This document shows positions 54,748 to 64,000 of a stretch of 64,000 nucleotides of DNA, piece by piece; position 1 is the stretch's first letter, and the number at the start of each line of letters is the position of its first letter. Source of the stretch: Procambarus clarkii (taxonomy: Eukaryota; Arthropoda; Malacostraca; Decapoda; Cambaridae). The DNA lies in NCBI RefSeq assembly GCF_040958095.1, contig NC_091188.1, positions 36,994,213-37,058,212 on the forward strand, given 5' to 3'. The translations under genes were made by a program, and so were the position numbers. Under the pieces are notes generated by a model, which had not been told where the DNA came from, searched no databases, and worked only from the letters and a program-made list of their open reading frames with translations.

Positions 54748-57700
54748 GGCGGAGGCGGGTGTGACAGCGGGCGGAGGCAGGTGTGACAGCGGGCGGAGGC
54801 AGGTGTGACAGCGGGCGGAGGCAGGTGTCACAGCGGGCGGAGGCGGGTGTCACAGCGGGCGGAGGTGGGTGTCACAGCGGGCGGAGGCAGGTGTCAGAGC
54901 GGGCGGAGGCAGGTGTCAGAGCGGGCGGAGGCAGGTGTCACAGCGGGCGGAGGCAGGTGTCACAGCGGGCGGAGGCAGGTGTGACAGCGGGCGGAGGCGG
55001 GTGTCACAGCGGGCGGAGGCGGGTGTGACAGCGGGCGGAGGCGGGTGTGACAGCGGGCGGAGGCGGGTGTCACAGCGGGCGGAGGCGGGTGTCACAGCGG
55101 GCGGAGGCGGGTGTGACAGCGGGCGGAGGCGGGTGTCACAGCGGGCGGAGGCGGGTGTCACAGCGGGCGGAGGCGGGTGTCACAGCGGGCTGAGGCTGGT
55201 GTCACAGCGGGCGGAGGCGGGTGTCACAGCGGGCGGAGGCGGGTGTCACAGCGGGCGGAGGCAGTTGTCACAGCGGGCGGAGGCGAGTGTCACAGCGGGC
55301 GGAGGCGGGTGTCACAGCGGGCGGAGGCGGGTGTCACAGCGGGCGGAGGCAGGTGTCACAGCGGGCGGAGGCAGGTGTCACAGCGGGCGGAGGCAGGTGT
55401 CACAGCGGGCGGAGGCAGGTGTCACAGCGGGCGGAGGCAGGTGTCACAGCGGGCGGAGGCGGGTGTCACAGCGGGCGGAGGCGGGTGTCACAGCAGGCGG
55501 AGGCAGTTGTCACAGCGGGCGGAGGCGGGTGTCACAGCGGGCGGAGGCGGGTGTCACAGCGGGCGGAGGCAGGTGTCACAGCGGGCGGAGGCGGGTGTCA
55601 CAGCGGGCGGAGGCAGGTGTCACAGCGGGCGGAGGCAGTTGTCACGGCGGGTGTCACAGCGGGCGGAGGCGGGTGTCACAGCGGGCGGAGGCAGGTGTCA
55701 CAGCGGGCGGAGGCAGGTGTCACAGCGGGCGGAGGCAGGTGTCACAGCGGGCGGAGGCAGGTGTCACAGCGGGCGGAGGCGGGTGTCACAGCGGGCGGAG
55801 GCGGGTGTCACAGCGGGCGGAGGCGGGTGTCACAGCGGGCGGAGGCAGGTGTCACAGCGGGCGGAGGCAGGTGTCACAGCGGGCGGAGGCAGGTGTCACA
55901 GCGGGCGGAGGCGGGTGTCACAGCGGGCTGAGGCGGGTGTCACAGCGGGCGGAGGCGGGTGTCACAGCGGGCGGAGGCGGGTGTCACAGCGGGCGGAGGC
56001 GGGTGTCACAGCGGGCGGAGGCGGGTGTCACAGCGGGCGGAGGCGGGTGTCACAGCGGGCGGAGGCGGGTGTCACAGCGGGCGGAGGCAGTTGTCATGGC
56101 GGGTGTCACAGCGGGCTGAGGCAGGTGTCACAGCGGGCGGAGGCGGGTGTCACAGCGGGCGGAGGCGGGTGTCACAGCGGGCGAAGGCAGGTGTCACAGC
56201 GGGCGGAGGCAAGTGTCACAGCGGGCGGAGGCAGTTGTCACGGCGGGTGTCACAGCGGGCGGAGGCGGGTGTCACAGCGGGCGGAGGCGGGTGTCACAGC
56301 GGGCGAAGTCAGGTGTCACAGCGGGCGGAGGCAAGTGTCACAGCGGGCGGAGGCAGTTGTCACGGCGGGTGTCACAGCGGGCGGAGGCGGGTGTCACAGC
56401 GGGCGGAGGCAGGTGTCACAGCGGGCGGAGGCGGGTGTCACAGCGGGCGGAGGCAGGTGTCACAGCGGGCGGAGGCAGGTGTCACAGCGGGCGGAGGCAG
56501 GTGTCACAGCGGGCGGAGGCAGGTGTCACAGCGGGCGGAGGCAGGTGTCACAGCGGGCGGAGGCAGGTGTCACAGCGGGCGGAGGCGGGTGTCACAGCGG
56601 GCGGAGGCAGTTGTCATGGCGGGTGTCACAGCGGGCTGAGGCAGGTGTCACAGCGGGCGGAGGCGGGTGTCACAGCGGGCGAAGGCAGGTGTCACAGCGG
56701 GCGGAGGCAAGTGTCACAGCGGGCGGAGGCAGTTGTCACGGCGGGTGTCACAGCGGGCGGAGGCGGGTGTCACAGCGGGCGGAGGCGGGTGTCACAGCGG
56801 GCGAAGGCAGGTGTCACAGCGGGCGGAGGCAAGTGTCACAGCGGGCGGAGGCAGTTGTCACGGCGGGTGTCACAGCGGGCGGAGGCGGGTGTCACAGCGG
56901 GCGGAGGCAGGTGTCACAGCGGGCGGAGGCGGGTGTCACAGCGGGCGGAGGCAGGTGTCACAGCGGGCGGAGGCAGGTGTCACAGCGGGCGGAGGCAGGT
57001 GTCAGAGCGGGCGGAGGCAGGTGTCACAGCGGGCGGAGGCAGGTGTCACAGCGGGCGGAGGCAGGTGTCACAGCGGGCGGAGGCAGGTGTCACAGCGGGC
57101 GGAGGCAGGTGTCACAGCGGGCGGAGGCAGGTGTCACAGCGGGCGGAGGCGGGTGTCACAGCAGGCGGAGGCAGTTGTCACAGCGGGCGGAGGCGGGTGT
57201 CACAGCGGGCGGAGGCGGGTGTCACAGCGGGCGGAGGCAGGTGTCACAGCGGGCGGAGGCGGGTGTCACAGCGGGCGGAGGCAGGTGTCACAGCGGGCGG
57301 AGGCAGTTGTCACGGCGGGTGTCACAGCGGGCGGAGGCGGGTGTCACAGCGGGCGGAGGCAGGTGTCACAGCGGGCGGAGGCAGGTGTCACAGCGGGCGG
57401 AGGCAGGTGTCACAGCGGGCGGAGGCAGGTGTCACAGCGGGCGGAGGCGGGTGTCACAGCGGGCGGAGGCGGGTGTCACAGCGGGCGGAGGCGGGTGTCA
57501 CAGCGGGCGGAGGCAGGTGTCACAGCGGGCGGAGGCAGGTGTCACAGCGGGCGGAGGCAGGTGTCACAGCGGGCGGAGGCGGGTGTCACAGCGGGCTGAG
57601 GCGGGTGTCACAGCGGGCGGAGGCGGGTGTCACAGCGGGCGGAGGCGGGTGTCACAGCGGGCGGAGGCGGGTGTCACAGCGGGCGGAGGCGGGTGTCACA

Positions 57701-58925
57701 GCGGGCGGAGGCGGGTGTCACAGCGGGCGGAGGCGGGTGTCACAGCGGGCGGAGGCAGTTGTCATGGCGGGTGTCACAGCGGGCTGAGGCAGGTGTCACA
57801 GCGGGCGGAGGCGGGTGTCACAGCGGGCGGAGGCGGGTGTCACAGCGGGCGAAGGCAGGTGTCACAGCGGGCGGAGGCAAGTGTCACAGCGGGCGGAGGC
57901 AGTTGTCACGGCGGGTGTCACAGCGGGCGGAGGCGGGTGTCACAGCGGGCGGAGGCGGGTGTCACAGCGGGCGAAGTCAGGTGTCACAGCGGGCGGAGGC
58001 AAGTGTCACAGCGGGCGGAGGCAGTTGTCACGGCGGGTGTCACAGCGGGCGGAGGCGGGTGTCACAGCGGGCGGAGGCAGGTGTCACAGCGGGCGGAGGC
58101 GGGTGTCACAGCGGGCGGAGGCAGGTGTCACAGCGGGCGGAGGCAGGTGTCACAGCGGGCGGAGGCAGGTGTCACAGCGGGCGGAGGCAGGTGTCACAGC
58201 GGGCGGAGGCAGGTGTCACAGCGGGCGGAGGCAGGTGTCACAGCGGGCGGAGGCGGGTGTCACAGCGGGCGGAGGCAGTTGTCATGGCGGGTGTCACAGC
58301 GGGCTGAGGCAGGTGTCACAGCGGGCGGAGGCGGGTGTCACAGCGGGCGAAGGCAGGTGTCACAGCGGGCGGAGGCAAGTGTCACAGCGGGCGGAGGCAG
58401 TTGTCACGGCGGGTGTCACAGCGGGCGGAGGCGGGTGTCACAGCGGGCGGAGGCGGGTGTCACAGCGGGCGAAGGCAGGTGTCACAGCGGGCGGAGGCAA
58501 GTGTCACAGCGGGCGGAGGCAGTTGTCACGGCGGGTGTCACAGCGGGCGGAGGCGGGTGTCACAGCGGGCGGAGGCAGGTGTCACAGCGGGCGGAGGCGG
58601 GTGTCACAGCGGGCGGAGGCAGGTGTCACAGCGGGCGGAGGCAGGTGTCACAGCGGGCGGAGGCAGGTGTCAGAGCGGGCGGAGGCAGGTGTCACAGCGG
58701 GCGGAGGCAGGTGTCACAGCGGGCGGAGGCAGGTGTCACAGCGGGCGGAGGCAGGTGTCACAGCGGGCGGAGGCAGGTGTCACAGCGGGCGGAGGCAGGT
58801 GTCACAGCGGGCGGAGGCGGGTGTCACAGCGGGCGGAGGCGGGTGTGACAGCGGGCGGAGGCAGGTGTGACAGCGGGCGGAGGCGGGTGTCACAGCGGGC
58901 GGAGGCGGGTGTGACAGCGGAGGCT
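54748..58925. repeat. 22-bp G-rich VNTR array, about 190 units
   Basis: A 4.18-kb array of GGTGTCACAGCGGGCGGAGGCA/G. The main variants are A/G at the unit end, GTTGTCAC, GCGAAGG, CAGAGC, GTGTGACA (mostly at the two edges) and shortened units at TTGTCACGGCGGGTGTC. Marker variants recur at exactly 1,668 bp (for example CAGCAGGCGG at 55491 and 57159), so the segment about 55480-57147 is duplicated at 57148-58815. The G strand is the plus strand, with G-runs spaced for possible quadruplexes. No stop codon occurs in any plus frame of the unit, so open frames of up to 1,223 codons are a by-product. Confidence 0.95.
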
Positions 58926-59455
58926 GCTGTTAAACACGTCGCCACCGCCTCCACCAGGCACAGGGACGAGGCGCACTTGAGTGGTGGGAAAATTTAGGGG
59001 TACGAAGCTATAATTTAATCGAGAATGTTATAAAATCCTGGAGAGCAACATGCAAGGCTTGTGATGTGGGTGGCCCAGGCGGGTGGGAAGGGTTGGATGG
59101 GTTGGCGGGGGAGGACGGGGATGTGGGAGAGGGAGGGATATTGGGTGATGGGGGAGGCTAGGGAGGGGGGGGGTGATAAAGGCGGTGCCTTTGATCTGGC
59201 TGCCTGCCACCCCCCTCTTCCATCCCCTATCCCCTCCTCACCGGCAAGCCCTCCCTCCCATCAGGCCAACCCCCCTCCTAGTCTTCTCTCCTTTCTGCTC
59301 TTGCCTCTCCTCTTTGCTTCATTCACTCACTCACTGTTCCTATTCTCCCATTTATCACCCGCCTGTGTCTTCTCCTTCCACGTTCTCACACTATATATTT
59401 TGTTTGTACGATACCTGCTTTTTGCTAATTAATTAATTTTTATTAATGAAAGACT
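58926..59455. other. Unassigned DNA, G-rich then C-rich
   Basis: 59060-59175 is strongly G-rich (GGGAGGGGGGGGG near 59163) and 59205-59290 is C-rich, giving an abrupt strand-composition switch. No coding region is supported. Confidence 0.5.
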
Positions 59456-59460
59456 CGTGT

Positions 59461-59555
59461 TAGGATATCACTGTCCCAGATGAGTCAGGATAGGACTGTC
59501 CCAGATGAGTCAGGATAACACTATCCCATATGACTCAAGATAACACTGTCCCAGA
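59461..59555. repeat. 25-bp tandem repeat
   Basis: Three to four units of ACTGTCCCAGATGAGTCAGGATA(GG/AC), imperfect. Confidence 0.8.
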
Positions 59556-60146
59556 CTGTGTTTACATTAAAGGAACGTGCGACAAAGCACAGAGGATTGC
59601 AAACCGGGACGAGCTTGCATGCATGAGTGTCAAGGGGAGACTCATGAAATGGATTGAAGACTACCTCACAGGGGGTAAAGCAAGGTCTGCTTTAATGGAG
59701 CAGTCTCAAGAACAATGAATATGGAATTCGGTACCCCCCAAGGCGGAGTCTTAAGCCCCCACATTGTTTAACATACATATGAACGCCATGGCAAATATTG
59801 AATTTCCGGAAGAAACACAAGTGGGATATGCAGATGATGTCCTAATACAAGCCCCAACCTTGGGAAAAATTAAACAGTCCATTGAACTACTTGGAAGGAA
59901 ATGTGTTAATCTCGGTTTCATCACAAGCGGGGAGAAAATGAAGAACAAATTAATGGTGAAACACTTGAATGGGTTGACCACTATCGGTACCTTGGCGTCA
60001 CTGTCGGCTCTAGCAAGGGGAAGAAACAGGAGCTCAACCAACTCATAGGAACATGTAAAAGTCGACTCAGAGCACTGAAAGCCATGACCTGGCCCTCTAT
60101 TGCCGTGCTTAAAAGTGATGTACACAGCCTATGTGCGCTCCGTCAT
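59556..60146 (+). pseudogene. LINE-D reverse transcriptase core (proximal part)
   Basis: Fragment of an I-type LINE: GRLMKWIEDYLTG, then GTPQGG-VLSPTLFN spread over two frames (59720-59775), catalytic YADDVLI near 59830, YRYLGVTVGSSKGKK in a shifted frame, and YTAYVRSV at the right edge. Frameshifts occur near 59695, 59750 and 59950. It is cut by LINE-C at 60146 and continues at 61347 with VIDYAAP. Confidence 0.85.
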
Positions 60147-61334
60147 ACCTTGAGGTTACCTTGAGGTGCTTCCGGGGCTTAGTGTCCCCGCGGCCCGGTC
60201 GTCGACCAGGCCTCCTGGTTACTGGACTGATCAACCAGGCTGTTGGACGCGGCTGCTCGCAGCCTGACGTATGAGTCACAGCCTGGTTGATCAGGTATCC
60301 TTTGGAGGTGCTTATCCAGTTCTCTCTTGAACACTGTGAGGGGTCGGCCAGTTATGCCCCTTATGTGTAGTGGAAGCGTGTTGAACAGTCTCGGGCCTCT
60401 GATGTTGATAGTTCTCTCTTGAACACTGTGAGGGGTCGGTTAGTTATGCCCCTTATGTGTAGTGGAAGCGTGTTGAACAGTCTCGGGCCTCTGATGTTGA
60501 TAGAGTTCTCTCTCAGAGTACCTGTTGCACTTCTGCTTTTCAACGGGGGTATTCTACACATCCTGCCATGCCTCCTGGTCTCATGTGATGTTATTTCTGT
60601 GTGCAGGTTTGGGACCAGCCCCTCAATTATTTTCCACGTGTAAATTATTATGTATCTCTCCCGCCTGCGCTGAAGGGAGTACAGATTTAAGCTCTTTAGT
60701 CGGTCCCAGTAATTTAGATGTTTTACTGAGTGGATTCTAGCAGTAAAGGATCTCTGCACGCTCTCCAGGTCAGCAATTTCTCCAGCTTTGAAAGGGGCTG
60801 TCATTGTGCAGCAGTACTCCACTCTAGAGAGCACAAGCGTTTTGAAAAGTATCATCATCGGTATAACATCTCTAGTGTGAAAAGTTCTTGTTATCCAACC
60901 TGTCATTTTTCTTGCAGTTGTGACGGCTACTTTATTGTGTTCTTTAAAGGTAAGGTCTTCAGACATGAGTTTACCCAGATCCTTTACATTGCCTTTTCGT
61001 TCTATGTTATGATTTGCCTGAGTTTTGTACGTGGTTTCTGTTTTTATATTTTCAATTTTTCCGTAGCGCATGAGCTGGAACTTATCCTCGTTAAACACCA
61101 TATTATTTTCTGTAGCCCATAGAAAAACCTGATCTACATCTGATTGGAGGTTTGCCGTGTCCTCTATGTTGCCAACTCTCATGAAAATCCTAGTGTCATC
61201 TGCAAAGGATGATACAGTGCTATAGGTTGTGTTCTGGTCTATGTCCGATATGAGGATGAGAAAAAGTACTGGAGCAAGCACAGTACCCTGGGGGACTGAG
61301 CTCTTCACGGTTGATGGGCATCACCATCGACATA
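60147..61334 (-). pseudogene. LINE-C, 5'-truncated, nested in LINE-D
   Basis: Minus strand, from the right: SSVPQGTVLAPVLFL, SFADDTRIF (catalytic box), the thumb domain and a C-terminal region through CRIPPLKSRSATGTLREN and INIRGPRLFNTLPLHIRGI. The frame is open for 315 codons (60361-61308). The C-terminal segment is tandemly doubled (about 92 bp, 60310-60495), as in the copy at 33781. The GC-rich 3' UTR (GACCGGGCCGCGGGGACAC) and ACCTCAAGGTAACCTCAAGGT tail are at the left. It shares its 3' end with SINE-1. Confidence 0.88.
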
Positions 61335-62010
61335 TGGTGCGGCATAGTCATAGACTATGCCGCACCAGTTTTATGCACTTATTCCCAAAGCTATATGAAA
61401 AAACATACAAAATGAAGCCATGACAATCAATCTTGGCATCCCAAGAACTGCCAAAAACATTTAATCTACGAGAGGAGTTGGCTCTTCCCATTGTTAAAAG
61501 CAGAATTAAGGAAATGAATGCTAAACTTGCAATTACGTTAGCCAGAGATCCCCATTACAATGATATTGCCAAGAAAACCCTGTGTTCTGTGCTACTTACA
61601 GGAGGAAACAGGAGAAGCAAAAAATGGCATCATAGATCAGTCTGCTACCTCGAAGAATTTCACCTGGTGTAGCAAGCCCGTGAGCTGCCTGTAGAGAGGT
61701 TACCTCCTTGGGAGGATGACCCATGCAGGATTATTATCAATGAGATGACAACGAAAAAGTCCAAGATGATACCACAAGAAATGAGGCACAAGTATCTCGG
61801 GGAAATTTATAAAGAATCCGGAAATGAATTAGATCAAATTTACACTGACGGGTCATCTAATTCTGTCAATGGCAGGGCTGGTGCAGCATACACTGTAATT
61901 AGGAATAATGCCTTACAACGCGGAAATGAAGAAAATGCGCATATTGAGAGCAATGCCTCTTCAACGCATGCAGAGCTAACTGCCATCGTTATGATTCTAA
62001 GATTCCTTGG
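61335..62010 (+). pseudogene. LINE-D thumb and RNase H start (distal part)
   Basis: Continues LINE-D: DYAAPVL, LGIPRTAKTFNLREELALP, PPWEDDPCRI, then RNase H with IYTDGSSNSVNGRAGAA and THAELTAI. It ends before the third catalytic motif, where LINE-E begins at 62011. A TAG after EEFHLV and a frameshift near 61410 break it. Confidence 0.85.
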
Positions 62011-63977
62011 ATGATGCAATTGAATGGGAATTAAATCATGCACTAAAGATGGGCAATTCAACTGCTCCTGGAGAGGATGGTATTACTTCCAATCTACTGA
62101 GATTAGTCTCACAAGTACCAGGTAATCCACTATTAGTGTTGTACAGAATGAGTTTACGTGAAGGAGTATTACCTGATGATTGGACAAAGAATGCCATTGT
62201 TCCAATCCCCAAACCATACTCAGATAATTATAGACCCATATCTCTAACATCGTGAGTTTGTAAAGTGCTTGAACGCATTGTCCTTAACCGACTCATGTAT
62301 CGTATACAGAGGCACCTGTCACCCCAACTGTTTGGATTTATGCCTGGGCTCAGTACACAACACTGTTTTTCTGAGTACTTCGCTCATATTGAAGCTTCCC
62401 CTCAAACAGTCTTCATCGACCTAGCAGCAGCTTTTGATACATCAAACAGGGAAATCATACTAGAACAGCTTGCTGAGCTGGGAATACAAGGAAAATTACT
62501 GAAATGGATAAAGGGCCATTTGTCTAATTGAACAGCATATGTTTTGTTTAATGGTGTTAAAAGCACAGAGAGCAAACATTTTGAACTGGGAACGCCACAA
62601 GGAGGGGTCCTCAGCCCCTTGTTGTTCAACGTTCTGATGCATAAACTCATTAAAGATCTTCCAACTAATAATGAAGACACTGTCATTTGTTATGCTGATG
62701 ATATATGTTTACAGGCTGCCTCTGAGCCTAGAATGCAAGTTCTGCTCGATGCTTTTGCTACTAGAGCTGAGGAATGTGGCCTCCTTATCTCTGTACAGAA
62801 AACTCGTGCCCTCATTCCATGTGGTATTCCACCAGCCAATTATCATATAGATGGGCGAGCACTTGAGAACTGCGAGTCTTACAGATACCTTGGTGTCCCC
62901 ATTAACGACCCTGGGTACCTTTCTTCTCTCAAGAGGAGACTGTGGGAGAGAATAAAGCCCTTGCGGGTTCTTGTTGGTGTCAATCATGGAATTAACGTGA
63001 GACTTGCTTGAATGTTTTATGTATCATTTATACACTCTGTGATTGACTACAATGCTCTACATCTCACACTGTATACAGACAAAGAGCTGAAATCTCTTGA
63101 AACCTTGCAAAATGAAGCTATGCGTCTCATCTTTGGGGCTCCAAAATCCACGAGAATAGTTAATATGAGAGCAGAGTTAAAATTACCTACCATAAGTGAG
63201 AGAATTTTGTCTATTAGCACAGTTTTCGGCGTGAAGGCATTGAGTAGATCTCGGCAACACATGAAGTTTCAAGCTAAACTTTCTAATATTCTACATTCAC
63301 CCGAGGACTGTAGAAGAAGAGCGAAATCTGATTATGTATATTGGTTCTACAAGGTAGCCAACTCCATCAAAATATTAAATATGTACCCAACTCAATTAAC
63401 GATTAATCAGCCAATTACTCCATGGGATAACTTGGATCTAGCAGTTGATTTTGTAAATGCACCCAAGAAAAATAGTGTACACTCAACATTATTAAAACAG
63501 TTAACACTGAAAAGCATCACTGAAAGTACTCAGAGTATGAGTAACGATGTTTATCAGTGCTATACCGACGGTTCTGTAGAAGAAGGTGGACGATGTACCG
63601 GGTGTGCTTGTAATATATTTGAACAATCTTCTCTCGTACATACAGCAATGAAGCGCGTCAATGATTGGGCAAGTACAACTCAAACCGAACTTGCAGGCAT
63701 ATACCTTGCCACTGAATTTTGAAAAGACAAAGGCAGTGGACTTATATACTGTGACTCGCAGAGTGCACTCCAGGCATTGAACGCACATAGTAGTGACACC
63801 CAGAAAATTGTCAGTGATATTCGAATGAATGTTTTAGCTGCCAAAGAAAAGAGATTTGAAATTAAATTCCTATGGATACCATCATTTGTTGGCATCTCAA
63901 GGCATGACACTGTTGATATGCTTGCAAAGACAGCCTGTAGAAAACCAGTGGTAGAAATTGATATGGGTGTTCATTAG
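62011..63977 (+). pseudogene. LINE-E ORF2: reverse transcriptase and RNase H, one frame with four TGA stops
   Basis: 5'-truncated I-type LINE, continuous in a single frame for about 655 codons: STAPGEDGI, NYRPISLTS, HGF-like FGFMPG, FIDLAAAFDT (motif A), GTPQGGVLSPLLFN, catalytic YADDICL, YRYLGVP, FIHSVIDYNAL, then RNase H with CYTDGS, TQTELAGI, YCDSQSAL and HDTVDMLAK, so all four acidic positions are present. The frame is broken only by TGA codons at 62253, 62529, 63009 and 63720. A frameshift near 63971 leads to SLAVTKRILK and the element continues past the window edge. RNase H resembles LINE-F. Confidence 0.9.
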
Positions 63978-64000
63978 CAGTGACAAAGAGAATACTTAAA

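Noticed and set aside
55177-58848. Open frame of 1,223 codons and several of 220-550 codons in the G-rich array
   Set aside because: The 22-bp unit has no stop codon in any plus frame, and 22 is not a multiple of three, so every frame cycles through all three. Open length follows from composition; there is no start context, flanking exon or known domain.
54748-58925. CRISPR-like array
   Set aside because: Units are directly tandem with no unique spacers, and the surrounding DNA is eukaryotic.
61335-61367. Rho-independent-type terminator or RNA gene hairpin
   Set aside because: The stem is explained by an inverted copy of adjacent LINE-D coding at an insertion border; no T-run or RNA gene context.

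Overview
The window is eukaryotic repeat-rich DNA in which I recognise no host gene. Almost every supported coding region is a piece of a retroelement. The mixture (CR1-type LINEs carrying an esterase ORF1, RNase H-bearing I-type LINEs, Penelope-like elements, several tRNA-derived SINEs, a (CCTAA)n/(TTAGG)n arthropod-telomere-type block, many micro- and minisatellites) fits an arthropod. My inference is a decapod crustacean such as a crayfish or lobster; the sequence alone does not prove the species.

Layout. 1-2.2 kb: unassigned DNA and a 30-bp minisatellite. 2.2-30.3 kb: at least a dozen copies of one CR1-type LINE family, nested inside each other and inside an ORF1-type element that is cut into four pieces between 11.6 and 21.4 kb. 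Two copies (2981-6683 and 17536-21073, minus strand) keep most of ORF1 and ORF2 and are nearly identical by eye, which implies recent activity. 26.9-29.1 kb: a 2.18-kb segment with TG...CA ends and a 4-bp duplication, a candidate solo LTR. 30.3-33.8 kb: short tandem repeats, LINE ends and a SINE. 33.8-37.9 kb: a second APE-type LINE (LINE-C), surrounding a small LTR retrotransposon with two LTRs that read as identical. 37.9-43.1 kb: two Penelope-like elements in opposite orientation, (AT)n SINEs and a fold-back element with telomere-like DNA at its core. 43.2-45.1 kb: SINE cluster and an I-type LINE tail. 45.1-52.8 kb: four same-strand, 5'-truncated copies of one RNase H LINE (LINE-F) in series, interrupted by LINE-B and by one reverse copy. 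52.8-54.7 kb: satellites and SINEs. 54.7-58.9 kb: a 22-bp G-rich array of about 190 units with an internal 1,668-bp duplication. 59.5-64 kb: LINE-D, LINE-C nested in it, and LINE-E running off the right edge.

How the parts work together. LINEs supply endonuclease and reverse transcriptase; SINEs supply Pol III promoters (A and B boxes) and borrow LINE 3' ends. SINE-1 shares its 3' end with LINE-C. A separate set of elements shares a pair of 3'-terminal hairpins. The CR1 family and both Penelope-like elements share a short 3' motif. Family labels (LINE-B to LINE-F, SINE-1 to SINE-7, CR1 copies A to L) are local names for this annotation. Identity statements are by eye; no alignment was run.
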